In this document: piece after piece, positions 17,589 through 26,031 of the stretch
Layout of the letters: each line of letters begins with the position of its first letter
How positions within the stretch are numbered: position 1 is the stretch's first letter
Assembly (NCBI GenBank): GCA_965276835.1
Contig: OZ255631.1
Location: 5,270,001-5,334,000 of the forward strand
Direction of reading: 5' to 3'
Length of the DNA stretch: 64,000 bases
From: BOG-932 sp965276835
Lineage (GTDB): Bacteria > Pseudomonadota > Alphaproteobacteria > BOG-932 > Roseiterribacteraceae
The notes under the pieces: generated by a model
What the model saw: only the letters and a program-made list of their open reading frames with translations
Told to the model about the DNA's origin: nothing
The model's database searches: none
Made by a program: the position numbers and the translations under genes

Positions 17589-18001
17589 TTTCACCCGGTA
17601 AGGTTGACGCCGATTCCTGAACGTTGATGGTCTCGCCGGGGGCGCCGGTTTGCAACATTCATTGCAACCCTCGTTCCCGCGCCCAGCGTGCGCAATGTTG
17701 CAGCAAGGCCCGTCGATCTGGCTCAACTCCAGGCGCCGCGCCGTTGCAGTACGAGTGCAATGGACGTGAAATGTGCAGACAGTATGCAACCCGTATGCGG
17801 GTACGCACGGGGGTAGCGGGCGAACGGGAAATATAATTAATTGGAATTGCAGGATTATTTAATTCCTAACGGCGGACGGTGCGGGATACAAACCTCGATT
17901 AGCCTTTAAAACCCTTCCGCGGGTTAGCCATTTTGAGTCTATCTCCCATTGGTGCCGGGCTTGCCGGGAAGTCCCATGCGGTGGCCAATTGCGGCAGCGG
18001 T
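17589..18001. other. Intergenic, nothing identified
   Basis: About 400 bp between the DUF2513 gene and the membrane-protein gene. It includes an AT-rich run near 17830-17870 that could hold a promoter for the leftward DUF2513 gene. Confidence 0.3.
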
Positions 18002-18478
18002 TTAGCGCAACTTCCGAGATCGTGCCTGAAGTGCTTTCCATGCATCTCCATTGATTTGAGCAGCCAGTGCCTGGACTTGCTTAGCGCGCGTCGCGTCGAT
18101 CGCGCGGCCTGGCACGGAGAAGTTGCCGCCCGTCATCACGTCGTTCAGATCAAGCATGTGCTTGGAGGCATGCTCTGCATTTACGCCCGGGGCCGCAGCG
18201 AGAGCGAGATAAAGGTGCTGCAATCGGAGCTGGCGGCCAATTAGCTCCGCCTCCATTTTTGTACACCGCAACTGGACGGTCGGATCTACTGGATTGAGCA
18301 GCCAATATTCAGTCGCTAGATCGGCGGCAGAATTCACCTCTTTACAAAAGTGATCTGTGAGCGAGGCAAGCCGGTCAACTGAATAGCGCCAACGCTGCAC
18401 GAGGTAATTGGCGATCGCCACCATAAGCGCGCCAGTGACGCTGATGACAGGCGTCGCCCAAGAAGGTAGATCGCCCAC
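18002..18478 (-). CDS. Single-pass membrane protein, third gene of the GHKL/STAS-like cassette
   Basis: 158 aa. One N-terminal hydrophobic helix (about 9-27: ATPVISVTGALMVAIANYL) is followed by a long cytoplasmic alpha-helical part (SLTDHFCKEVNSAADLATEYW, MEAELIGRQLRLQHLYLAL). The family is not recognised. It begins 14 nt after the stop of the DUF4325-type gene on the same strand, which in turn follows the ATPase gene by 14 nt, so the three are almost certainly one operon. It may be the membrane effector or anchor of the cassette. Confidence 0.6.
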   Translation of the reverse strand: MGDLPSWATPVISVTGALMVAIANYLVQRWRYSVDRLASLTDHFCKEVNSAADLATEYWLLNPVDPTVQLRCTKMEAELIGRQLRLQHLYLALAAAPGVNAEHASKHMLDLNDVMTGGNFSVPGRAIDATRAKQVQALAAQINGDAWKALQARSRKLR

Positions 18479-18492
18479 CGGGCACCCGGCCG

Positions 18493-18843
18493 TTAGGCTG
18501 CGTGTTTCGACAAGGCTCTTTTCGCGTCCGCAAGATAACGAGCGGCTAACTCTTGGTAAGGCGCGTACACTGGGTCGGTGGCCATTATAGAAAGCCTACC
18601 CTCAAGCTCGCCGGGTGTGAAAAGCCTGTTCCGTATGAGGCCGCCAAAAGCTTCCTCTAAAAAAGAGGAGCTATAGCCAGCGGCACCGTCTAGGTCCACG
18701 GACACGGTTTTATCACCCTCGACCGCCTGCTTTAAGGCAGGCACGAGAATCTTATCGCGAAACCATTCGCCGCTATATTCGCCGTCGCGGGCAAACCTAC
18801 CGCCCGGCGCCGGCGCGTAATCAACAACTCGCAGCTGATTCAT
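18493..18843 (-). CDS. STAS-like DUF4325 family protein
   Basis: 116 aa from ATG 18843 (GAGG 7 nt upstream). An earlier in-frame ATG at 18876 would overlap the ATPase gene. Family features: a first strand, then PGGRFARDGEYSGEWFRDKIL, then VSVDLDGAAGYSSSFLEEAFGGLI, the Asp/Ser pattern of the DUF4325 STAS-like domain. STAS proteins receive phosphate on a Ser/Thr from GHKL-type kinases in partner-switching systems. The GHKL ATPase encoded directly upstream makes such a pairing plausible. Confidence 0.78.
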   Translation of the reverse strand: MNQLRVVDYAPAPGGRFARDGEYSGEWFRDKILVPALKQAVEGDKTVSVDLDGAAGYSSSFLEEAFGGLIRNRLFTPGELEGRLSIMATDPVYAPYQELAARYLADAKRALSKHAA

Positions 18844-18857
18844 AGCTACCCTCGCCG

Positions 18858-20045
18858 TCACAGCAACACGTTCCATTCTATAAGCGTTCCTCCGATGCTC
18901 GTCTCGTAAGAATTTACCTCCGGCGCCTGATTGGGCCGAAAAATCACCTCACCGCACCGGCTCATAATTCGAAGGTGCCCTTCGCGACATCCATCGACAA
19001 AGTTCTTCATCCTTGCCAGCCCTTTACCGCGATGGCTCTCGCCCGAGGAAGTGGCTGCCTCTTCAACTGCAGCGTCAATCGCCGCACCATCATATTTATG
19101 GTCACTTAAAGGGCTGGCTCCAAGGGCTCCCCCAAGCTTTGCGTGGATTCGACGCAGCAAGCTCCCATACCGTTCCCAATTTGGCAGGCTGCCAGGAATG
19201 CTCACGCCCTGATCATAAACCACGGCCGTAAGGCGCCGAGCGGCTCGATCGACGGCGCCGGTTATCCACCAACTGTCGAGGTTGGGCAAGTCGAAGACGT
19301 GTCCTTTTGGATAAGCGTGACCGACCACATTATCCAATGCATCGACCATTGCTCCATAGAGCTTGACAGTCTCACCCGTGATATCCACCGGGAATAGACC
19401 TCGAAGATCGTCAAGCAGCTCATCGACCTTTTTCCCATCGGCGGTGTCACCCTCTCGAATTTCAACCACGATCTCCTCCGGCGACCTCTCGGGCGGCTCT
19501 ACGGGGAAGCCCATGATTTTGAAAAAGCCGATGCCCCAGAGAGTATCGATGACTGACTGATGCCAGGCCTCGACGTTGGCAATAAAGACTTCTTTTCCAG
19601 AAACCCTCATCCACCGCCGATACTCTGCTGCTAAGACGAGCGCCGCTGCTGGGCTGATCTGCGTCAAAGGTTCGAAATGCCAATAGTCGATTCGCCGCGG
19701 CTTTCCACGTCTATGCCTCGATGTAGCGCGGCGGCCGCGCGCCGGCAGATTTTCGTAGGCAAGCTGTATTCTGTCCCGCAAACGCCCCAAGGTCTCAAGC
19801 GTTTCAGCCGGATTTCGATCAAAGCAGAGGATACCGGGCATCGCCATCGACAGCCGGCCTGCCCGAGCTTTATAGGAGTCAGTGGGCGTGAAAACGGTAA
19901 TTAGGCCGCGCGATTGATTTCGTCTCGCGCGCTTCCAATCCTCGTAGACTTGGCGGTGCAGTAGCCAGCGCTGCCGGCGCTCAGTGAGCTTACGCATTCT
20001 ATTGTTCTTATGGGTGGCCCGGCGCGATCGTCGCGATCCCGGCAT
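18858..20045 (-). CDS. GHKL-type ATP-binding protein with N-terminal STAS-like region
   Basis: A 395-aa protein (ATG 20045, or ATG 19997 if the basic leader is excluded). The C-terminal half holds the Bergerat ATP-fold motifs: N-box MVDALDNVVGHA (about 233-244), a G1 box VYDQGVSIPG (277-285), a G2 box GKGLARMKNFVD (340-351) and a final GGTLIEW strand. The region about 120-185 (FEPLTQISPAAALVLAAEY, then IDTLWGIGFFKIMG) resembles a STAS fold, so kinase and STAS elements may be fused. It is the first gene of an operon with a STAS-like DUF4325 protein and a membrane protein. Sensing or defence signalling is an inference. Confidence 0.72.
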   Translation of the reverse strand: MPGSRRSRRATHKNNRMRKLTERRQRWLLHRQVYEDWKRARRNQSRGLITVFTPTDSYKARAGRLSMAMPGILCFDRNPAETLETLGRLRDRIQLAYENLPARGRRATSRHRRGKPRRIDYWHFEPLTQISPAAALVLAAEYRRWMRVSGKEVFIANVEAWHQSVIDTLWGIGFFKIMGFPVEPPERSPEEIVVEIREGDTADGKKVDELLDDLRGLFPVDITGETVKLYGAMVDALDNVVGHAYPKGHVFDLPNLDSWWITGAVDRAARRLTAVVYDQGVSIPGSLPNWERYGSLLRRIHAKLGGALGASPLSDHKYDGAAIDAAVEEAATSSGESHRGKGLARMKNFVDGCREGHLRIMSRCGEVIFRPNQAPEVNSYETSIGGTLIEWNVLL

Positions 20046-20475
20046 AGCTTATTGCTTAACCACAACGCAACGACTTATGTCGTGAGATGATCGTTGAGAC
20101 CATCGGCACGCAAAAAGCGTAGCGCGTGAAATCAGCCCAGCCGACCGACGCCAACGGGGCTTTTGGTTAGTCCATAGGTTGCACGGACCCGCCGCGGTCG
20201 AGGTAGAAGTTTGGTTCCGCAGTTTCGCGCAACTCGGCCGCTCGATAGCGCCCCACCGCGTCGTCATGTCCCCTCCTGCATATAGCCCCGAGGATCGCGT
20301 GCACACGGTCGATTAATGCTATCGGTAACCGCGACAACGCCTTCCTGATCAGCAGGGATTTTCCATCACTGCGGTGAGTCCTGGCGTCCGGTGAGAAGTA
20401 GAAACCACCCGAATTGCCGATCGATGGCGGCTAGCTTATCGTCTCGATACCGCACGCAAGGTGGGGACGGATCTG
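20046..20475. other. Intergenic between divergent units, nothing identified
   Basis: About 430 bp that should hold the promoters of the leftward ATPase operon and the rightward SieB-like gene. No credible gene is present. Confidence 0.3.
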
Positions 20476-21027
20476 ATGGGCGATGCGCTAAGCTTTCTTG
20501 GCAAGCTGCTCGATATCACAGCTCGAATTGCTTCGGCTTTCGCAATCACCGGAACGATCGTCATTGTAATGCATCATTTCGGGGTCGGCCCGGTTGAGTC
20601 GATCCCGGCCACATGGTGGACCGTAGTCATAGGGCTGACGATATTTGGCTATTCGGTTGTAGCCTATGATGTTGCCAGGGCATGGCTCCCCTCAATCGGG
20701 GAGCAGCTGGTAGCGCGACTAGAGGTGAAGGCACGGGCAAAAGAAGCGCTGCGGAATTATGATTCTATGCTGCCTGAGCATTCACAGGCGCTCCGTTATC
20801 TCAAGCACATTGACCGCCAACGATTCGTTGCCAACCCGACAAACTCGTTGATTCACAGCCTGAATCAAGCGGGTCTAATTGACGTCGATCAGCGAAATTG
20901 GTCAATGCAGAGTCGGCAGGTTTACTTCAAGGTTCCGGCGCCTATCTGGGATAAGATCGAAGTCGGACAACCGCAGCCGACCGTTCCTATCTCACTTGTG
21001 TTCGAGAACCCAGGTTATTGGGTGTAG
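20476..21027 (+). CDS. Two-helix membrane protein resembling superinfection exclusion protein SieB
   Basis: 183 aa from ATG 20476 (GGGGACGGA upstream). A GTG at 20461 is possible. Two transmembrane helices (about 15-36 IASAFAITGTIVIVMHHFG and 45-63 WWTVVIGLTIFGYSVVAYD) are followed by a cytoplasmic domain ending NSLIHSLNQAGLI...YFKVPAPIWDKI, the layout of the SieB family that aborts secondary phage infection. The assignment rests on topology and the C-terminal pattern only. It neighbours the GHKL cassette and a DUF2158 gene, consistent with a defence cluster. Confidence 0.5.
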   Translation: MGDALSFLGKLLDITARIASAFAITGTIVIVMHHFGVGPVESIPATWWTVVIGLTIFGYSVVAYDVARAWLPSIGEQLVARLEVKARAKEALRNYDSMLPEHSQALRYLKHIDRQRFVANPTNSLIHSLNQAGLIDVDQRNWSMQSRQVYFKVPAPIWDKIEVGQPQPTVPISLVFENPGYWV

Positions 21028-21069
21028 CCCTATGATGACCAACGACGGTTTCCGGTAAGGAGGCAAGTT

Positions 21070-21309
21070 ATGCGAGAATTGAAGTCCGGCGACATCGTAA
21101 GGCTCCGGAGCGGAGGTCCGATCATGACTGTCGGCGACATCAACGACAAACTCGAATGCCACTGGTTTGAAGGACCCAAGCGGCAGCAATTCACTTTTCG
21201 TGCCGAAATGCTAATGCCGGTGCCACCCGAAGACCTTACCGACGAACAGATTATTGCGATGATCCATTCTTTGCGTGCAGACCCCGGTTCCGAGACCCCG
21301 GCAGCCTAG
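21070..21309 (+). CDS. YodC/DUF2158 family small protein
   Basis: 79 aa with a strong ribosome site (GGTAAGGAGG). The first 50 residues, LKSGDIVRLRSGGPIMTVGD, then ECHWFEGPKRQQFTFRAEML, are the DUF2158 signature (G-D-x-V-x-L-x-S-G-G-P-x-M-T-V). This is a compact SH3-like fold, function unknown, frequent next to mobile-element genes. It follows the SieB-like gene by about 40 bp and may be co-transcribed. Confidence 0.85.
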   Translation: MRELKSGDIVRLRSGGPIMTVGDINDKLECHWFEGPKRQQFTFRAEMLMPVPPEDLTDEQIIAMIHSLRADPGSETPAA

Positions 21310-21433
21310 GGGAAAACCGAATTCGGAAAACTAGGTAGAGCCGATTGCAAAAATCATGTGTCCTGACGGCACAACCCCAAAATTTCGCTGAAAGTCCGAC
21401 GCAGAATGCGCCCTCACCAATGGGGAGCTTTTC

Positions 21434-21613
21434 ATGTCAAAACAGCGCGGCAAGGCGATCGACACTCCGTACTTCGTCAAGTCCATTGGACCATCATCTA
21501 TTGAGGCGGCGCCCTACTCACAACGGCGTCGACCAGTTGCTCTAAACGGTCAAGCATTGGGTGGCCTGCAGAAAGAGAACGATCCTCCTGCTGACGGCGC
21601 GGCTACGCCCTAA
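21434..21613 (+). CDS. Small hypothetical protein, 59 aa
   Basis: ATG 21434 has GGGGAG about 9 nt upstream. The frame MSKQRGKAIDTPYFVKS... runs to TAA 21611-21613. It is polar and low in aromatic residues, without signal or transmembrane segment. It overlaps the convergent zinc-motif gene by 4 bases. Not recognised. Support is the ribosome site and compact fit only. Confidence 0.35.
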   Translation: MSKQRGKAIDTPYFVKSIGPSSIEAAPYSQRRRPVALNGQALGGLQKENDPPADGAATP

Positions 21614-22059
21614 CCCGATGTCGAGAAACCAGTGCCGGCGCATGTCTCACATGGCAATTCCGGTGGGATCGCGGGCACTGTCGCAGCGGGAACGATATCG
21701 TATCCTTTTGTTTCCACGCCCAGGCCGCCACAGGCCTTGCAGGGCGTATTGGATCGCGCCCCCAACATAAAGGCCATCTCTCGTCGCTCGCGAATATTGG
21801 GCGGCTGAGCGGTGAACCCGTTGCTAGGTCCGAACGTCGCAATCATGATCCGTCGGCCCAGCTCAATGTCCACGCCGGCGTCGATCGAGATAGTGTTGAA
21901 ACTGTAAATTGCGGACGGGTTTCGCTGCCTCAGAAGCAGCGCGATAACATGCTGCTCCAGGCGAGCGGCGGCAGCATCTTCCTCCTTCGCCTTAGCCGCT
22001 TTCTTCGAATCTGACCCACGGTAGGAGCTTCTTCTGATTCTGATTGGGTAGCTCACCAT
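21610..22059 (-). CDS. DnaJ-type CxxCxGxG zinc-motif protein, hypothetical
   Basis: 149 aa. The C-terminal end has two half-sites, CKACGGLGVETKG and CETCAGTGF, matching the DnaJ-like zinc-binding repeat. The N-terminal half is basic and helical (DSKKAAKAKEEDAAAARLEQHV) with a central FNTISIDAGVDIELGRRIM. Phages and islands often carry such small zinc-repeat proteins near replication genes. Here it lies beside iteron-like repeats and a primase/helicase gene, so a replication or transcription accessory role is possible but unproven. Confidence 0.6.
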   Translation of the reverse strand: MVSYPIRIRRSSYRGSDSKKAAKAKEEDAAAARLEQHVIALLLRQRNPSAIYSFNTISIDAGVDIELGRRIMIATFGPSNGFTAQPPNIRERREMAFMLGARSNTPCKACGGLGVETKGYDIVPAATVPAIPPELPCETCAGTGFSTSG

Positions 22060-22150
22060 GGGGCGATGATACCTAGTCGATGTCTGCGGTCAACGCGTAT
22101 TCGGGTAGATTTCGGCAGTGGCGTAAAACCCACGGCGATAAGACTTTTCC

Positions 22151-22425
22151 GTCAGGGTCCGGTCAGGGTTCCGTCAGGGTAGAAACTTCAAATATCTCTT
22201 TATTTCCAATGCCGTCAGGGTAGTCAGGGTAGAAACTGGCGAACAAAAATGATCTTGTGACACTCGCCATGGGGTGAAGCACCGAGTGTCACAAAGCAGT
22301 GTCACAAAATGGGCCGGATCGCTAAATCATCAAAAGAGTTTACCCGCCCTGACTACCCTGACGTCGTTGTCGTTCAATGGCTTAGCCATGGCAGGCGCCA
22401 GGGTTACCCCTGACGCCCGTCAGGG
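22151..22425. repeat. Iteron-like GTCAGGGT repeat array with inverted copy
   Basis: GTCAGGGT occurs at 22151, 22162 and 22173 (11-bp period), then at 22214 and 22223. GTCAGGGTAGAAACT is duplicated at 22173 and 22223. The 17-bp block CGTCAGGGTAGTCAGGG (22213-22229) returns as a perfect inverted copy at 22347-22363. A further CCCTGACG-CC-CGTCAGGG hairpin lies at 22408-22425, right behind the helicase stop. The array next to an SF3 helicase gene looks like a replication origin or replication-protein binding region. Confidence 0.65.
22255..22307. repeat. TTGTGACAC elements inside the iteron region
   Basis: TTGTGACACTCG (22255-22266) and CGAGTGTCACAA (22283-22294) are a perfect 12-bp inverted pair. 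AGTGTCACAA follows at 22298, and TTGTGACAC recurs at 22457 inside the 3' end of the helicase gene. The pair is nested between the inverted GTCAGGGT blocks. It suggests a second protein's binding site in the same control region. Confidence 0.55.
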
Positions 22426-22427
22426 CT

Positions 22428-24707
22428 TTACGCTGCTTCGGCCGAATCCCACTGAATTGTGACACCCAGCGCGTCAGAAAATTTCGCCCGCGCCGCCTCG
22501 ATGTCACCAAGGACATAGCCGTTCGGATGATCCTTCATCATGGCCGGCCTCGGCACCTCCCGATCGATCACATCGACTTCGTAGATCGGATGTTCGCCGC
22601 TGGCGCGCTTCTTCACGAAGAGACGGGTCATCATCTGCCCGAGCTGCGACTCGTCTTTGATATATGACACGCGGTTTTCGCCGCACCACTGCTGATAGCT
22701 GCGCACCAAGAGCTGTGTCGTCACGAATTTCATCCAACCGGCGAACAGGTCGGCACCATGGCGACTCTTCCAGACATATCCGCGCATTAGGACGGCCATG
22801 AGCCATTTGTCGAGGCTGTCGAGGCTCATCAGCTTCTGCTCGTCGAGTGCAGACGTCGCCGGCACCGAGCGGTGATTGAAGTCCGATATGTCGTACGCCA
22901 GCAGATCATGAAGCATAGCCGCGCCGCCGCCGGCGGCCATCTGATCCTGTAGCGCCGCGAAATAGCCGAAGTCGCCAATCTTGGCGGATGAGACATCGAT
23001 CACGGCATAGCGGCGCTCGTCTCCCGTCGCCGGGACGACGTAATTCGAGTTCGACGCCATCAGGATATGCAGCATGTTCCGGCACTGGACGCCGTCCTTG
23101 CCCTTCGCCTCCACGAAGATCAGCGGCTCCGTGACCAGTCCCTTCAGGATGCCATCGTGCTGGCGATCGGCGGCGAAGAAGGCCTCATCCGCGAACAGGA
23201 AAATCGCGTCGCGGAGGTGGGCATTGAAATTCCCAACGAGATGTTTCGGATCGCCGATGCGGATGCCGTGTTGGCCAAGGAGCTTGTTGAGAATGTTCCC
23301 CAACGTACCCTTGCCACATCCTTTCTTGCCGCGGAGGACCAGTGCCACCTCGCCCGGCTGATCGGGATGCTGCACCATTCTGGCGAGCCAGCCCATCACG
23401 TAGCGGTCGAGTCTGTCATCGCCGGAACAGATGACGTCCCGGATGTGCTGGCGCATCAGGGACCAGTCGCCCGCCCTCGGCGGTGTCGGCCAGCCCTGCC
23501 AGAGATTCCAGAAATCGCGCGGCGCTTTCCCCGTCGGGTCGAATATGACCCCCTCCAGGTACTGGCGGCGGCGGGTATCGATCAGCCACCAGTTCGCTGC
23601 CGACTTCGTTACGGTCTCCTCTTTCCCGCCTTTCCAAACGGACACGGATATAGGCACGTTCGCGTACATCTGGCGAAAACTCGCGGGCGCGATCCGCTCC
23701 AGCTTCTTCCTGTTAAAAATGGGATCGTGCCCCATCCGGAAAATCTGGAAATCGCCGTTATCGCTGACCGCAGCATATTTGCGGTTCATCGTCTCGATTG
23801 CTGCATCCAGCGTCGACCAATCATCTGCGATATCGGCTTCGGCCGGCTCCGCTGTCGGCGCCGTGTCCGCAGTCGAGGTCGGGGCAGGTTCTCCGTCCGG
23901 ATCGTCCGGTGGTGGCACGATGGGGCCATCTGGCGGGCGGCCATTTTCGACCGGCCACCAGGGGTTGATCTCGTGCCCGATGCCGTCACTGGAGCGGCGC
24001 TCCCAACACCTGGTGCCCCATGCGGTTTCGGTGATGAACCAGGCGTCGACCCCCTCGTAGTCGGGTTCGCCTACCTGGTCGCCATCGACGCCATAATATT
24101 CCGCCCAGGCCTCGCGGGTGCATTCGGTTGCCAAGCGCAGCGACTGCAGGCGGGGTTTTTCGTGCAGGCGCTCAATGCCGAGGAGGGCAAGGCCGAAACC
24201 CGGCGGGTGCAGCTTGTCGATGCCGAGAAAGTGGGCGGCAGCGATAACGTGGCCGCTCTCGAAGGGTGGCGACACGCCGTGCTCCCGCCTATACCACGCG
24301 GCAATATCGTGGGCGCAGCGGTTCGATGAGTAGCCGGGATCGATCGTCGGCCGCTTGGCCTGGCGGCCGAGGCGTTCGACACACATCAGAAAATAGGCCA
24401 ATCCCTCATCGCTCATCAGGCCGTCACGGTAGAAATGGAAATCGCCGGGGTCCTCGCATTCACCGATAAATCCCTTGCGCCCCAAGTCGGGCAAATCCAT
24501 GAGGATGCTGTTCATCGCTTCGCGGGCCGCGGTAAGAGAAAGCCGCTCCGGATTGTGAGGGAGATTCATCTGATCAAGGTCGGGCCACGCTTCCGCTGGA
24601 AAATTCGTGACGCCAGAATAATCGAACGAGCTCCCCTCAACTGTGCCTCCGATGCGATGAACGTCGGGGGCGCTTTTTTGGCCGGTGCCGTGCTGTTGCG
24701 CGCTCAA
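22428..24707 (-). CDS. DUF5906/D5-type superfamily 3 helicase-primase of a P4-like element
   Basis: A 759-aa protein. The helicase core is clear: Walker A LRGKKGCGKGT (about 458-468), Walker B AIFLFADEAFF (501-511), sensor LMASNSNYVVP (549-559) and an arginine element TGDERRYAV. Upstream lies a DUF5906-type region (FNRKKLERIAPASFRQMY, then WWLIDTRRRQYLEG). The N-terminal 300 residues contain Trp-rich segments and a Pro/Asp-rich linker rather than a recognisable Toprim primase. Such proteins melt the origin and drive replication of satellites and plasmids. The start overlaps the AlpA-like gene (ATGA type), and the iteron array lies at its 3' end. Confidence 0.82.
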   Translation of the reverse strand: MSAQQHGTGQKSAPDVHRIGGTVEGSSFDYSGVTNFPAEAWPDLDQMNLPHNPERLSLTAAREAMNSILMDLPDLGRKGFIGECEDPGDFHFYRDGLMSDEGLAYFLMCVERLGRQAKRPTIDPGYSSNRCAHDIAAWYRREHGVSPPFESGHVIAAAHFLGIDKLHPPGFGLALLGIERLHEKPRLQSLRLATECTREAWAEYYGVDGDQVGEPDYEGVDAWFITETAWGTRCWERRSSDGIGHEINPWWPVENGRPPDGPIVPPPDDPDGEPAPTSTADTAPTAEPAEADIADDWSTLDAAIETMNRKYAAVSDNGDFQIFRMGHDPIFNRKKLERIAPASFRQMYANVPISVSVWKGGKEETVTKSAANWWLIDTRRRQYLEGVIFDPTGKAPRDFWNLWQGWPTPPRAGDWSLMRQHIRDVICSGDDRLDRYVMGWLARMVQHPDQPGEVALVLRGKKGCGKGTLGNILNKLLGQHGIRIGDPKHLVGNFNAHLRDAIFLFADEAFFAADRQHDGILKGLVTEPLIFVEAKGKDGVQCRNMLHILMASNSNYVVPATGDERRYAVIDVSSAKIGDFGYFAALQDQMAAGGGAAMLHDLLAYDISDFNHRSVPATSALDEQKLMSLDSLDKWLMAVLMRGYVWKSRHGADLFAGWMKFVTTQLLVRSYQQWCGENRVSYIKDESQLGQMMTRLFVKKRASGEHPIYEVDVIDREVPRPAMMKDHPNGYVLGDIEAARAKFSDALGVTIQWDSAEAA

Positions 24708-24964
24708 GCGGGCACCTGAGCGCTGGCGTCGGCATCGCTGTTCAGCCAGGCCAGCGCATCACTAACCAACACGACGGAACGCCTGCCTTTCTTTGTCAGG
24801 CGGAGATGACCGGCGGCGATTTCCTCGTAAAGGAAAGTGCGGCCGAAATCCGTAATCTCCGCGAGCCTATTGATTGAAACAGCCAGAAAACCGTCGAGTG
24901 GGCCTGAAGGATGTGCCACCGGCGGCGCGGCACCGGGAGCGGGGCAAATCTGGGTCTGTTGCAT
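24704..24964 (-). CDS. AlpA/excisionase-like HTH protein
   Basis: 86 aa. The segment VSINRLAEITDFGRTFLYEE, then AGHLRLTKKGRRSVVLVSDALAWL is the winged HTH of the AlpA/MerR-like DNA-binding proteins encoded by P4-type elements, where they activate integrase or bind the attachment site. A proline-rich leader precedes it. It overlaps the helicase start by 4 bases, so the two are translationally coupled. Confidence 0.75.
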   Translation of the reverse strand: MQQTQICPAPGAAPPVAHPSGPLDGFLAVSINRLAEITDFGRTFLYEEIAAGHLRLTKKGRRSVVLVSDALAWLNSDADASAQVPA

Positions 24965-25053
24965 AAGTCACCTTTGTTCGCCGACGTCGGCGGTTGCTGA
25001 TGAACAAAGGATTCCGTCCCACGTGGGATTAAGGTGTGATTTGTTTGGGAGGC

Positions 25054-26031
25054 TTATGATTTCGACATTGGCATATCGTACTCCCCCCAGGGTACGAGCT
25101 GAAAATACCGCTCCAGACGCTTTGCAAACGAGGGATTAATTGTATTTTCTTCCAAGAGAACTTTCCTTGCTGCTGCGCTGATGCTCCGCCCGCCAGTCGC
25201 ATTCATGAAAAGCCGCATTCGTTTCAGTAGCGGCCAGTCCGTTTCCCGCGACCTATCTCCAGCGATCTGTTTCGGGGGTATCTGCGGATATCCCAGCAAT
25301 GAAGAGTTTTGGTTCGCGTCCTCGAATTGTTTCAAGGCGATGCCGGCTTTCTGAATGATCTCGGAACTGCGCACGCTGACGTCGACAAACTCATTTGCCG
25401 CCGCGCCATAACCGGTGCCGATCGATGCCAGCAGGCTATCCCGGCGGGCGTAGTGCCATTTGTCGGTCATCACCAACTTGGTCGGGATAGCCCGGGCCTC
25501 GCGATGCCTCCCAGTCTGCGAATTAAGTTTCCCGACCAATACGATCGTCCCGGAGCGTATCGCTCCCAATATTTTCCTGATGGCGGCCTCGATTGCGTCT
25601 TCCCGCAGGCGCGTCAGCTCCTTCGGGATATAGTCGAAATCGTCCAAGCCAATCGTGGTGATTTCGGCGCCATCCGGCGAAACGTATGGAATCGAATTGC
25701 GACCGGCTGGTGCAGTTTCCTTGTCGATGAACTCAACTTCGACATTCGTCGCGAAAAACCCCGCCCAGCATTCTGGTTTCGGGTGCGGAGATTCTCCAGC
25801 CGGTGTCAATCGGCAAATCCGTGCCCAGGCTTCCGGCTTAGCCTCCGCAGCGTTCGAAAACGAGATGTCGTAGACTCTGTCGATGACCTGATGGAGTGGC
25901 CAGCCGTCGAACGCGGACCAGTGAATGTTGACTTGCAGGACAAGGCGATCCGTAGGACCCGTCGATTTTGCGACCGCAGTTTCGGTAACCTCGCGTGTCA
26001 TTCCTGTACTGGTGGGTGCCGCGCTGGTCAT
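25054..26031 (-). CDS. Hypothetical protein of the integrase operon
   Basis: The start is ATG 26031, which overlaps the integrase stop (ATGA). The longer frame to 26229 lies inside the integrase gene and is rejected. The 325-aa product has VLQVNIHWSAFDGWPLHQV, ENSIPYV-like and IPKELTRLREDAIEAAIRK segments and a C-terminal IPPKQIAGDRSRETDWPLLKR with a helical end. No family is recognised. Its place between integrase and AlpA suggests an accessory gene of the element, possibly DNA-binding or cargo. Confidence 0.55.
   Translation of the reverse strand: MTSAAPTSTGMTREVTETAVAKSTGPTDRLVLQVNIHWSAFDGWPLHQVIDRVYDISFSNAAEAKPEAWARICRLTPAGESPHPKPECWAGFFATNVEVEFIDKETAPAGRNSIPYVSPDGAEITTIGLDDFDYIPKELTRLREDAIEAAIRKILGAIRSGTIVLVGKLNSQTGRHREARAIPTKLVMTDKWHYARRDSLLASIGTGYGAAANEFVDVSVRSSEIIQKAGIALKQFEDANQNSSLLGYPQIPPKQIAGDRSRETDWPLLKRMRLFMNATGGRSISAAARKVLLEENTINPSFAKRLERYFQLVPWGEYDMPMSKS

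Noticed and set aside
20049..20306. 85-codon minus-strand frame upstream of the GHKL gene
   Set aside because: Low-complexity Ser/Arg/Thr translation; more likely promoter region.
22151..22180. CRISPR array
   Set aside because: The repeat units are 8 bp at an 11-bp period with no spacer-sized gaps and no cas genes; iteron-like instead.
23067..24329. 420-codon plus-strand frame inside the helicase region
   Set aside because: Opposite to a helicase with complete Walker and sensor motifs; no family features.
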